DNA from: Devosia sp.
Lineage (GTDB): Bacteria; Pseudomonadota; Alphaproteobacteria; Rhizobiales; Devosiaceae
Assembly (NCBI GenBank): GCA_015234425.1
Contig: JADGNE010000006.1
Location: 248,001-312,000 of the forward strand
DNA length: 64,000 nucleotides
Direction of reading: 5' to 3'
Shown here: positions 16,189 to 25,638 of the stretch, in pieces
Position numbering within the stretch: the first letter of the stretch is position 1
Layout of the letters: each line of letters begins with the position of its first letter
Notes under the pieces: model-generated
What the model saw: the letters and a program-made list of their open reading frames with translations, nothing else
The model's database searches: none
What the model was told of the DNA's origin: nothing
Made by a program: the position numbers and the translations under genes

Positions 16189-17847
16189 ATGAGGAAACTC
16201 ACACTTCTGGCGGCAACGTCCGCCGCAGTGCTGGCAATGGCGGCCCCCGCCTTTGCCCAGAACGTGCTGACGCTCAGCTCGGAGCAGACCACCACGTTCG
16301 TGCGCAACTTCAACCCGTTCGGTCAGACTTCTGCCCGCTACACCACGCTCCACTTCATGTACGAGCCGCTGGTCGTGTTCAACCGCCTCAAGGGCAATGA
16401 ACCCCACTACCGCCTCGCTGAAAGCTTCGAGCTGGCCGACGATTTGATGTCGATCACCTTCACCCTGCGTGAAGGTCTCAAGTGGAGCGACGGCGAAACG
16501 CTGGACGCCGACGACATCATCTTCACCTATGACTACATCAAGAAGTTCCCGGCGCTGGACTTCATCTCGGTTTCCCAGCAGCTGACCTCGGTGGAAAAGG
16601 TCGACGACCGCACCGTGCGCTTCAACCTTACCGAAGCCAACTCGCTGATCGCCAACACCATCGTCGACATGCCGATCGTGCCCGAGCACATCTGGGCCTC
16701 GATCGAAGATCCGGTGACCTTTGCCAACGAGAACCCGGTTGCGTCCGGTCCGATGACCGAGATCACCCGCTTCACGCCCCAGGTCTACGAACAGTGCGCC
16801 AACCCGCACTATTGGGACGCTGCCAACCTCTCCGTCGACTGCCTGCGCATGCCGCAGCTGGCTGACAATCCCCAGGTTCTGGCTGCCCTGGCCGAAGGCA
16901 CGCTCGACTGGGCAACCAGCTTCATTCCGGACATCGACAACACATTCGTTGCCAAGGATCCGGAGCACCACAAGTACTGGTTCACCCCCTCCAGCCTCGT
17001 TTCGCTGCAGATGAGCCAGGTCTCGCCCGACGAGAACGCCCGCAAGGCCTATAACGACGTCAACTTCCGTCGCGCGCTCTCGATGCTGATCGACCGCCAG
17101 ACCATCGTTGACATCGCCGGCTACGGCTACCCGCTCGTTAACGAGGATCCCTCGGGCCTCGGCGAACTCTACTCCGCCTTCGCCAACCCCGAAGTCGAGA
17201 CCCAGTTCGGCAAGTACGCCAAGTTCGACCTCGACGCTGGTATCGCCCTCCTCGACGAAGCCGGTTATGTCGACGCAGACAATGACGGTTTCCGCGACAA
17301 TCCCGATGGCACTCCGATCGCCATCGACTTCATGGTTCCCAATGGCTGGACCGACTGGATCGACGCCGTGCAGATCTCCATGGAGACCATGCAGGAAGCC
17401 GGCCTGAACGTGAAGATGTCGACCCCGGAAGCCGCCGTGTGGACCTCTGCGCTCATCTCGGGTGAATACTCGATGACGCTGAATGCCCTGGCTTCGGCTG
17501 CTGACCCTTACTTCCCCTACATCCGTTCCTACAACCCGGATGACTTCGGCAAGTCGCGCTTCACCGCGCCGCACTGGTCGAGCGAGGAAGTCTCGGCCCT
17601 GCTCAGCGAATACAAGCAGAGCAAGGATCCGGAGGCCCGCAAGTCGGCCATGGACAAGATCCAGCTGATCGTGGCTGAAGCCCTGCCGGTCGTGCCGCTC
17701 TACAACAGCCCGTCCTTCTACGAGTACAACACCACCCGCTTCACCGGCTGGGCGGATGCTGAAAATCCGAAGTACTCGCCGGTCGTGTCCAACGCCAATC
17801 CGGCGCGCCTGCTGCAGCTGCTCGACCTCGAGCCTGCCGCTCAATAA
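16189..17847 (+). CDS. ABC transporter substrate-binding protein, DppA/OppA family (SBP_bac_5)
   Basis: A 552-residue periplasmic binding protein with a Sec signal peptide (KLTLLAATSAAVLAMAAPAFA, cut before QN). It belongs to the family that binds peptides, nickel, opines or oligosaccharides (LAESFELADDLMSITFTLREGLKWSDG; RRALSMLIDRQTIV). Ribosome site AAGGAG. Next to nagZ and murQ the ligand is probably an anhydro-muropeptide, a murein peptide or a chito-oligosaccharide; cellobiose- and chitobiose-binding proteins also belong to this family, so the choice is open. A strong hairpin follows the stop. Confidence 0.9.
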   Translation: MRKLTLLAATSAAVLAMAAPAFAQNVLTLSSEQTTTFVRNFNPFGQTSARYTTLHFMYEPLVVFNRLKGNEPHYRLAESFELADDLMSITFTLREGLKWSDGETLDADDIIFTYDYIKKFPALDFISVSQQLTSVEKVDDRTVRFNLTEANSLIANTIVDMPIVPEHIWASIEDPVTFANENPVASGPMTEITRFTPQVYEQCANPHYWDAANLSVDCLRMPQLADNPQVLAALAEGTLDWATSFIPDIDNTFVAKDPEHHKYWFTPSSLVSLQMSQVSPDENARKAYNDVNFRRALSMLIDRQTIVDIAGYGYPLVNEDPSGLGELYSAFANPEVETQFGKYAKFDLDAGIALLDEAGYVDADNDGFRDNPDGTPIAIDFMVPNGWTDWIDAVQISMETMQEAGLNVKMSTPEAAVWTSALISGEYSMTLNALASAADPYFPYIRSYNPDDFGKSRFTAPHWSSEEVSALLSEYKQSKDPEARKSAMDKIQLIVAEALPVVPLYNSPSFYEYNTTRFTGWADAENPKYSPVVSNANPARLLQLLDLEPAAQ

Positions 17848-17854
17848 TCATCCC

Positions 17855-17880
17855 GGGAGGCACGCTTCGGCGCGCCTCCC
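17855..17880 (+). terminator. cUUCGg hairpin between binding-protein and permease genes
   Basis: GGGAGGCACGC (17855-17865), loop TTCG, GCGCGCCTCCC (17870-17880): an 11-bp stem with a single A-C mismatch, closed by C and G around a UUCG tetraloop, which is unusually stable in RNA. There is no T-run, so it is more likely an mRNA-stabilising or partial attenuation structure than a full terminator, giving more binding protein than permease. Confidence 0.75.
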
Positions 17881-17952
17881 AACTGCCTTCACGCGCTATT
17901 TTCGGGACCTTTCCGGGAATTCAGTCAGGCAGCCACGAGAGAAGGAAAAAAC

Positions 17953-18930
17953 ATGGGCTTCCTGCTGCGACGCCTGGCGTTCTACCTCGCGGCCTTCCTC
18001 GCCGCCGCCACAATCAATTTCTTCCTGCCACGCCTGATGCCGGGTGATCCCATCCAGATCATGTTCGCCAGCGCCGGCTCGGAACTAAGCCTCGAAAACC
18101 TCAACGCTCTGAAGCTCACCTTCGGCTTCATCGACGCGCCGGTCCACGAGCAATATTTCTCCTATCTCAAGAGCGTCTTCACCGGCGATCTCGGCCGCTC
18201 GATCAAATATTTCCCCCTGCCCGTCACCGAACTGCTCGGCCGCGCGCTGATCTGGACGCTTGGCCTCGTCGGCATTGCCACGCTGATCAGCTTCACGCTC
18301 GGCACCTTCATGGGTGTCATGGCAGCCTGGCGCCGTGGCTCGCGCTTTGACTCGGTTGTTTCCCTCCTGGCGATCTTCTGCAGCTCGGTGCCGGCCGTGG
18401 TCATCTCGCTGATCATGCTGTTCCTGTTCGGCTATACCCTGCGCTGGTTCCCCAATGGCTATGCAGCAGACCCGATGCTCGATCCCGCCTTCAGCTGGGA
18501 ATATATCTCGAGCGTCATCTACCACGGCACCCTGCCAATGGTGACCTTGGTCATCGCGCTCTCGGGCGGCTTTGCCGTCACCATGCGCAACAACATGATC
18601 AATCTCCTCGGCGAGGACTATATCGTCATGGGCCGTGCAAAGGGCCTTTCCGACAAGAACGTCATGCTCTGGTATGCCGCCCGTAACGCGCTGCTGCCGA
18701 CGGTCTCGAGCCTTGCCATCGCCATCGGTACGATCCTGTCGGGCTCGCTGATCATCGAGGTGGTGTTCAACTATCCGGGCCTCGGCAATACGCTCTACCA
18801 GGCCATCCTCGCGCGCGACTATCCCGTGATCCAGGGCCAGCTCCTGATCATGACCGCCGCCATGCTCATCTCCAATTTCGTCGTCGATCTGAGCTATGTC
18901 CTGCTCGATCCGCGCCTCAAGAAGGCCTGA
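17953..18930 (+). CDS. ABC transporter permease, DppB type
   Basis: A 325-residue inner-membrane permease with six predicted helices. Typical N-terminal LLRRLAFYLAAFLAAATINFFLPRLMPGDP and an EAA-type loop GEDYIVMGRAKGLSDKNVMLWYAARNA are present. Preceded by a GAAGGA ribosome site. Partner of the DppC-type gene, which begins 3 bp after its stop. Confidence 0.92.
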   Translation: MGFLLRRLAFYLAAFLAAATINFFLPRLMPGDPIQIMFASAGSELSLENLNALKLTFGFIDAPVHEQYFSYLKSVFTGDLGRSIKYFPLPVTELLGRALIWTLGLVGIATLISFTLGTFMGVMAAWRRGSRFDSVVSLLAIFCSSVPAVVISLIMLFLFGYTLRWFPNGYAADPMLDPAFSWEYISSVIYHGTLPMVTLVIALSGGFAVTMRNNMINLLGEDYIVMGRAKGLSDKNVMLWYAARNALLPTVSSLAIAIGTILSGSLIIEVVFNYPGLGNTLYQAILARDYPVIQGQLLIMTAAMLISNFVVDLSYVLLDPRLKKA

Positions 18931-18933
18931 GCC

Positions 18934-19821
18934 ATGCCCCTGCTCCGCCAGCTCATGCACAACAAAAAGGCGGTGGTCGGTCTGACCATCATTACGCTGA
19001 TCCTGCTTGTTGCGATCTTTGCGCCCTTCCTCACTGAATATAGCCCGACCAAGCGCGTCGGCCGTCCGCATCAGGCCCCATCCTGGGATCATTGGCTCGG
19101 CACCACCCGCCTTGGCCACGACGTCTTCTCCCGCCTGATCCACGGCGCGCGCGTGTCGCTTGCCGTCGGCTTTGGCGCTGGCCTCCTCATCACCATCATC
19201 GGCACCATCCTCGGCATCATCGCCGGCTACAAGGGCGGCGTGATCGACGAGGTCATCAACTTCTTCACCAATATGGTGCTGGTCATCCCCAATTTGCCCC
19301 TGCTGCTGGTGCTTGCCGCCTTCATTGGCCAGGCCAGCCCGATGGTCATTGCCATCATTCTCGGCCTTACCTCCTGGGCCTGGGGCGTGCGCGTCACCCG
19401 CTCGGAAACCCTCTCCATCCGCCAGCGCGACTATGTGAAGTCCGCTGAAATGCTGGGCGAGCCGAGCTGGCGCATCATGGCCTTCGAGATTTTCCCGAAC
19501 CTGATTTCCATCGTCGGCATCAATTTCATCGGCAGCGTCATCTTCGCCGTCATCGCTGAAGCCACCCTTGAATTCCTCGGCCTCGGCGATCCGAACACCG
19601 TCTCCTGGGGCATCATGCTCTATAACGCCCAGAACGCCTCGGCCCTCTCGGTCGGCGCCTGGTGGGATCTGCTCTCGCCCTGCTTTGCCCTGGCCTTCCT
19701 TGGCCTCGGTCTGGCGCTGGTGAACTTTGCCATCGACGAAATCGCCAACCCGCGCCTGCGTACCGGCGGCATGCTCAATCGCTGGACGCGCATGGTACAC
19801 GCCGGAGAAGGCAAGCTATGA
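18934..19821 (+). CDS. ABC transporter permease, DppC type
   Basis: A 295-residue permease. It carries the N-terminal segment typical of DppC (AVVGLTIITLILLVAIFAPFL), the periplasmic motif HWLGTTRLGHDVFSRLIHGAR and the EAA loop RQRDYVKSAEMLGEPSWRI. The stop overlaps the start of the first ATPase gene by 4 bp (ATGA), indicating translational coupling. Confidence 0.92.
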   Translation: MPLLRQLMHNKKAVVGLTIITLILLVAIFAPFLTEYSPTKRVGRPHQAPSWDHWLGTTRLGHDVFSRLIHGARVSLAVGFGAGLLITIIGTILGIIAGYKGGVIDEVINFFTNMVLVIPNLPLLLVLAAFIGQASPMVIAIILGLTSWAWGVRVTRSETLSIRQRDYVKSAEMLGEPSWRIMAFEIFPNLISIVGINFIGSVIFAVIAEATLEFLGLGDPNTVSWGIMLYNAQNASALSVGAWWDLLSPCFALAFLGLGLALVNFAIDEIANPRLRTGGMLNRWTRMVHAGEGKL

Positions 19822-20632
19822 CCACTCCTGTCCTCTCCGTCCGCAATCTGACCATTGACTACATCGGCGCCGAAAAGGATTTTTCGGCCGTCAAGAACGT
19901 CAGTTTCGACATCCAGCCGGGTGAACTCTTCGGCCTCGCCGGCGAATCCGGTTGCGGCAAGTCGACCATCGCCTTCGCCGTTTCGCGCCTCCACCGCCCG
20001 CCCGCCCTCATCCGCAAGGGTAGTGAAATCCTCGTGGACGGCCGCGACGTGCTCACCCTCGACGATCAGGAACTGCGAAAATTCCGCTGGCGCGAAGTTG
20101 CCATGGTGTTCCAGAGCGCCATGAACTCGCTCAATCCGGTGCTGACCATCGAAGAGCAGTTCTACGACGTGCTGCGCACCCACACCGACATCACCCGAGC
20201 CAAGGCCCAGGAACGCGCTGCCGAGCTGCTCAAGCTCGTCGACATTTCCCCCGACCGTCTCTCCGCCTACCCCCACCAGTGCTCGGGCGGCATGCGCCAG
20301 CGCATCGTCATCGCCATTTGCCTGGCGCTCAATCCCAAGCTCTTGATCATGGACGAGCCCACCACCGCGCTCGACGTCGTGGTGCAGCGCGAGATTCTCC
20401 AGCGCATCGACATACTGCGCAAGCAGCTCGGCTTCGCCGTGCTGTTCATCACCCACGACCTCTCGCTCATGGTGCAGGTGTCCGACCGTATCGGCATCAT
20501 GCTCGAAGGCAATCTGGTGGAGGTCAACGACGCCCAGACCATTTACCGGTCGCCTCAGCACGATTATACGCGCCGCCTCTGGGCCTCCATGCCCAAGCTG
20601 CACGGCACCCAGATTTCCCGCGAGGCCAATTC

Positions 20633-20636
<4 letters not shown>
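19818..20636 (+). CDS. ABC transporter ATP-binding protein, DppD/OppD type
   Basis: A 272-residue ATPase with Walker A GESGCGKST, signature CSGGMRQRIVIAICLA, Walker B KLLIMDEPTTALD and H-loop FITHDLSLM. The ATG at 19818 (MTTPVLSVRNLTIDY) is chosen over an upstream in-frame GTG at 19662 because the extra residues would come from the out-of-frame end of the permease gene. The C-terminus is about 50 residues shorter than usual OppD: the Fe-S-like Cys segment and oligopeptide C-terminal domain are reduced. Confidence 0.92.
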
Positions 20637-21537
<901 letters not shown>

Positions 21538-21541
<4 letters not shown>

Positions 21542-21963
21542 CAATGACTGTTACCCTCAACCTAACCGAAACGCCGACCAGCGACGAGCTGGCGGCCATC
21601 GGCGATAGTCTTGCCGCTTTTAACGCGGCTGATGCCGGCGAAGCGGATCGCCGTCCGCTGGTCATTACCCTGACCGACGAAACGGGTGCCTTTGCCGGCG
21701 GCCTCTCGGGCTTCACCGCCTGGGGCTGGCTCTATATCCAGTGGCTGTTCGTCTCAGAGGGGCTTCGCGGTCAAGGCTGGGCCCCGCGCCTCCTTGAAGC
21801 GGCCGAGGCCGAAGCTCGAACCCGCGGCTGCCACGGCGCCCATATCGACACCTTCAGCCCCATCGCCCTCAAGACTTACCAACGCGCCGGCTATACCATT
21901 TTTGGCGAACTGCACGACTTCCCCAAGGGCCGCACCCGCAGTTTCCTGCAAAAGCAACTCTAG
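21538..21963 (+). CDS. GNAT-family N-acetyltransferase
   Basis: A 141-residue acetyltransferase. The acetyl-CoA loop is VSEGLRGQGWAPRLLEAAE and the C-terminal segment ALKTYQRAGYTIFGEL is typical of the YhhY/Eis-like small GNAT group. It starts at the ATG at 21538, overlapping the preceding ATPase gene by 4 bp, and closes the importer operon; an upstream in-frame start (21331) lies in the shifted frame of the ATPase gene and is rejected. The stop overlaps the convergent glycosyltransferase gene by 4 bp. Acceptor unknown. Confidence 0.83.
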
Positions 21964-22937
21964 GCCTGGCGACGGCGCGGTGAAGCCACCGCCTGCCAAG
22001 TCTTTGACAGGCGCCTCTTCCCCCAGCGCCCCATCATCGCCACCAGACTTGCGGCGATGCCTGGATAAAGCCGCACGGCACTAGCGAGAAACGCCATTGC
22101 CAGCCGCCTCTTGCCGAATTTGAACATGTGTCGGGCAAGGTCGAGCCTCAAGCCAGCGTGCTGTCGGGGATAGTTCGCCAACACGGCCCTGTTCTTCTTG
22201 AGAATGCGGATCAGTCCCGTGCATTCCCGCCGCTTGTTGCGCGAAATGCTGTCCGCGGACATGAACCCCAGCACCACCGGCACCGTGTCCTCATGGATAT
22301 CGGCATGCTGGGCAAAGCGCACCGCGAATTCCCAGTCCTCATTGGCCCGCGCCAGCGGATCGAACCAGACGTTCCCGGGATAGCAGTCGCGGCGAAACAG
22401 GGTGTTCTGCAGGCTGACGCGGTTCTCGGCGAAGAGATGCCGGACGGTATCGCCACCCGGCATCAGCTTGCTCGCCGGATCTGGCGCGACCGCCGACTTC
22501 CCCGGCCCAAAGACATAATTCTCGTCTCGACCGTAGAGAATTTTTGGGGCGGTCACGGCGCCATAGGCCGGGCCCAGAGAATTCAGCAACTCCATCTGCC
22601 GCGCGAGCTTTCCGGGCAGCCACAGGTCGTCACTGTCATGAAAGGCGATGAACCGCCCCTGCGCTAGCGCAAGGCCCGAGTTCCGCGCCGCACCCGCGCC
22701 ACCATTCTTGCTGCGCCTGAAAAACCGTACCCGCGGATCGCCAAAACCCATCACAATCGGCTCGACGTCTTCCTGCGATCCATCATCGACAACAATGAGT
22801 TCAAGGTCGGCGACGGATTGCGACAGAACGCTCGCCATGGCGTCGCCCAGCGTCTTCGAGCGGTTGTAGGTCGGGATGATGACCGACACGCTCGGCACCG
22901 CCCCCGACGACACCGCAAATTCCTGCCCCTCGGTCAT
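21960..22937 (-). CDS. Family 2 glycosyltransferase
   Basis: A 325-residue GT-A transferase. The nucleotide-binding start SVSVIIPTYNRSKTLGDAM, the ELIVVDDGSQED stretch and the metal-binding FIAFHDSDDLWLPGKL (DxD variant) are visible; the C-terminal part carries ANEDWEFAVR, the usual acceptor-side ED motif. The ATG at 22937 overlaps the stop of the GT4 gene (ATGA); an earlier ATG at 22970 would add 11 residues and is less likely. Probably adds a sugar to the repeat unit of a surface glycan. Confidence 0.88.
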   Translation of the reverse strand: MTEGQEFAVSSGAVPSVSVIIPTYNRSKTLGDAMASVLSQSVADLELIVVDDGSQEDVEPIVMGFGDPRVRFFRRSKNGGAGAARNSGLALAQGRFIAFHDSDDLWLPGKLARQMELLNSLGPAYGAVTAPKILYGRDENYVFGPGKSAVAPDPASKLMPGGDTVRHLFAENRVSLQNTLFRRDCYPGNVWFDPLARANEDWEFAVRFAQHADIHEDTVPVVLGFMSADSISRNKRRECTGLIRILKKNRAVLANYPRQHAGLRLDLARHMFKFGKRRLAMAFLASAVRLYPGIAASLVAMMGRWGKRRLSKTWQAVASPRRRQA

Positions 22938-24187
22938 TGCGTCATCATTTCTACATCGGTTGGCGGCCACGCGCCGCCGGCAGCCGCAGAGAGCTTTGCC
23001 GTCTCGACGCGGTGCTTGTGCTGCTTGTTTCGCGGCACATGATTGTCGAACTCGCGGCCGAACGCCTTGCCGAGAACACCGGCCACCTCCGTCAGCCGTG
23101 ACACATGCCCCTGACGGACCACCGTTTCATAAACGTCCAAAAGCCGTCCGCTGAGGTGCTCGAGGCTGAACTTTTCTTCCACGATCCTTCGCCCCATCCG
23201 CCCCAGAGCGACACGCAACTGGGCATCGTCAAGCAGGCGCATGATCTGGTCGGAAAGCGGATCCCCCCGTCCATCGCCGATGCCGTAAAACCCTTGATAA
23301 AGGAACAGCGGGGCAGAGGTCTCGTCAAACACCCGGGAAAATCCTCCCTCCCCCTGGACGATCAGCGACCGCCCGATGGACAGGGCGCGCAACGCTGAAC
23401 TTCCCATCCCCAGCACGATATCGGCCGCCGCATATGCAGAGCGTGGATCGCTATCTTCCCCGAGAAGGCACACCACCTCTCGCCCATGCCGCGCATTTAC
23501 CGATCGCGCCCGCTTGAGCAGCGCCTCATGCGCCGGCCCACCACCCACAAAGGCCAAACGAACCGGATAACGGCCGGCCACAGCATCAATTGCGTCGATG
23601 GCGCGCACGAGGGAATCGAGCTTGAGATCGACGGCCAGCCGAGACACGATCACAGCCAGCAATTCTCCCGCCCCGAGCGCCAGCCGCTGTCGGAACGCCG
23701 AGCCGTCGATTCCTGGATTGTCCCGCTCGATATCGATCGGTGGCTCAATCGCCCAGACTGGCCCGGGCCGGGCCTTGCGCCCCGCTTCGGCCAGTTCGGC
23801 CGTGCCCATGATCAGCGGCAGCGATGGCGGCACGAAGGGCGAAAGGGTCATGTCCAGAATGGTCGCCAGCACCGGCACCCGACCAAAAAGCCCCGCCCCC
23901 AGATAGGCGTCAAGGCAAGGCGGCCATTCATAGGTGTGAATGAGATCGGCCTTCTCCCGCCGCGCCAGCGACATGAGCTGCGCCACCTTTGGCGGCGCGG
24001 GCCGATAGCGGAACGGCCGCGCTTTCACATATCTGAGCCCACGCTCCCGAATATACGGCACCAGCGGGCCATCCGTGCCGTAGATGATGACCTCATTGCC
24101 TTTGGCGGCAACAGCAGCGGCCAGATCAATGGCGTTGATCTGACTCCCGCCAATTATCAACTCATGCGGCGCAACGATAATCTTCAT
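22934..24187 (-). CDS. Family 4-type (GT-B) glycosyltransferase
   Basis: A 417-residue GT-B protein. The N-terminal half begins MKIIVAPHELIIGGSQINA, with the Gly-rich acceptor loop GGSQ, and the C-terminal half carries ALAFVGGGPAHEAL-type and SAYAAADIVLGMGSSALRALSIGRSLIV, where family members have the EX7E-like donor site; the first Glu is not obvious here. It overlaps the GT2 gene downstream by 4 bp and is separated by 70 bp from the polymerase-like gene upstream in the same operon. Confidence 0.85.
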   Translation of the reverse strand: MKIIVAPHELIIGGSQINAIDLAAAVAAKGNEVIIYGTDGPLVPYIRERGLRYVKARPFRYRPAPPKVAQLMSLARREKADLIHTYEWPPCLDAYLGAGLFGRVPVLATILDMTLSPFVPPSLPLIMGTAELAEAGRKARPGPVWAIEPPIDIERDNPGIDGSAFRQRLALGAGELLAVIVSRLAVDLKLDSLVRAIDAIDAVAGRYPVRLAFVGGGPAHEALLKRARSVNARHGREVVCLLGEDSDPRSAYAAADIVLGMGSSALRALSIGRSLIVQGEGGFSRVFDETSAPLFLYQGFYGIGDGRGDPLSDQIMRLLDDAQLRVALGRMGRRIVEEKFSLEHLSGRLLDVYETVVRQGHVSRLTEVAGVLGKAFGREFDNHVPRNKQHKHRVETAKLSAAAGGAWPPTDVEMMTQ

Positions 24188-24257
24188 GTCTTTTCGGCCC
24201 TGAGCATTGCGATCAAACTTAGGAAGAGAAGGCGTTGGCGGGTATCAACACAACGGA

Positions 24258-25613
24258 CTAGCGCAGTTGGTTGCTGACAACGTGTCTCCGCGTCTGACCC
24301 GAGATCTTTGGGCTGTCGGCCATCCACCGCCCGCTCCCGAGCAGAAAGATGAACAGCACGTAGGTCGCCCCCCAAAAATGCACCATCCAGCCGGCGAGGA
24401 AGAACCCACACATGCACACGAGATAAGCCAGCCTGCAGCGCTCTTCTCGCGCACCCAGCCCCTTTGCGAAAGCGACGGAAAAGGTTGAGGAGAAGAATGC
24501 AACGACCATGAACAGCCCTGCCGGTATCCCCCCGATAATGGCATTGTTTAGCCAGAAAATATCGACGCTGGCTGGCATCCAGGCGGGCCTGTCCCATTCC
24601 CCCACCCCCACCCCGAATACCGGATGGTTGAGCACGGACTGGGAGCCGAACTCCCAGATCAGCAGCCGGAAATAGGCCGAGGCCTCATCCAGGGCAAAGT
24701 AGGAGAACAGGATCGCCGGCAGCGGCCGGCTGGAGACGATATCCACCAAGAGGACGATGGAGCCGACGCCGACGATGAGCAGCCACCACCGCTGCCTGAA
24801 ATTTCGCAGCACTTTGTCCCAGACCAGCAGCATCACCTGCACCATCAGGGTCGAGATCGGACCGGACGACAGCGACAGGAATACGGTCAGGGCAATAACG
24901 GTGGCACTGGTCATCCGCTGGAGGGCGGAGCGGCCATGGCCCCGCACGACGAAGGTCAAGGCGAACACCCCAGAAGTGAAGACCCCAAAGAGGATGGGGT
25001 GCTCGAACACGGACTGCACGCGGCGCACGCCCAGCCGCGGGGGCTGGTGGTTGATTATGTGCGTCGGCATGATCGTCGAGGCCAGCTCGAGAACGACGTT
25101 TCGCCCGGTCGCCGCCTCCAGCACTGCAAGCGGGAACAGCACCACGCCAACGATGATGAACAGCAGCCGCGCCAGGGCCTCGAAATCCTCAGCCGAACGG
25201 ATGTAGGCCCGCGCTACGAGAAAGGTCCCGAAGGCCTCGATCACCTGACTGCCAGCCTGTTCTACGGCGCCGACCCCATGCGCAATGAACAGCGCGAGCG
25301 AAATCCAGCCCGCAAATAGAAGAATGGAGATCTCGGGAACGCCGATGCGTCCACCCTTCCCGCTGACTACGCGAAAAAACGCTGGGAAGATCGTCACGAG
25401 CAGCACCAGCCGATACGGCTGAATGGAGAGCGAACCCAGCGGAATGATCCAGGGCAAGACAAGCGACCAGCAAAGAAGCACCACTGGCCAGGCCAGTCTT
25501 GCGCGCCTGGGCTTCGGTTCCGGCTCCGCTTTCAGCACCGGCGCCACAGTGTCTCGGACCCGACGCGAGCGGGCCTGATCCGCTCGCCCCGTGCGTATGG
25601 CGACCGGTCTCAT
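24258..25613 (-). CDS. O-antigen polymerase/ligase-like membrane protein (Wzy/WaaL type)
   Basis: About 451 residues with 10 or more hydrophobic helices and a large loop near residues 290-350, the profile of Wzy polymerases and WaaL ligases; the C-terminal part has FGVGVGEWDRPAWMP, comparable to the conserved HNxxL/GxG region of the Wzy_C family. The frame also opens with a TTG at 25649 that overlaps the GMC gene by 11 bp; I prefer the ATG at 25613, but neither has a clear ribosome site. It probably polymerises or transfers the surface glycan built by neighbouring transferases. Confidence 0.8.
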   Translation of the reverse strand: MRPVAIRTGRADQARSRRVRDTVAPVLKAEPEPKPRRARLAWPVVLLCWSLVLPWIIPLGSLSIQPYRLVLLVTIFPAFFRVVSGKGGRIGVPEISILLFAGWISLALFIAHGVGAVEQAGSQVIEAFGTFLVARAYIRSAEDFEALARLLFIIVGVVLFPLAVLEAATGRNVVLELASTIMPTHIINHQPPRLGVRRVQSVFEHPILFGVFTSGVFALTFVVRGHGRSALQRMTSATVIALTVFLSLSSGPISTLMVQVMLLVWDKVLRNFRQRWWLLIVGVGSIVLLVDIVSSRPLPAILFSYFALDEASAYFRLLIWEFGSQSVLNHPVFGVGVGEWDRPAWMPASVDIFWLNNAIIGGIPAGLFMVVAFFSSTFSVAFAKGLGAREERCRLAYLVCMCGFFLAGWMVHFWGATYVLFIFLLGSGRWMADSPKISGQTRRHVVSNQLR

Positions 25614-25638
25614 TCGGCTTGTGGGCCGAAGTTCATCG

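Noticed and set aside
15577..17844. 755-codon - strand frame across nagZ and the binding-protein gene
   Set aside because: Antisense to two well-supported genes; the composition (Val/Gly/Glu/Arg-rich) is typical of a high-GC shadow frame.
18085..19800. 571-codon - strand frame opposite the two peptide-type permease genes
   Set aside because: Acidic and His-rich low-complexity translation, antisense to two recognised permeases.
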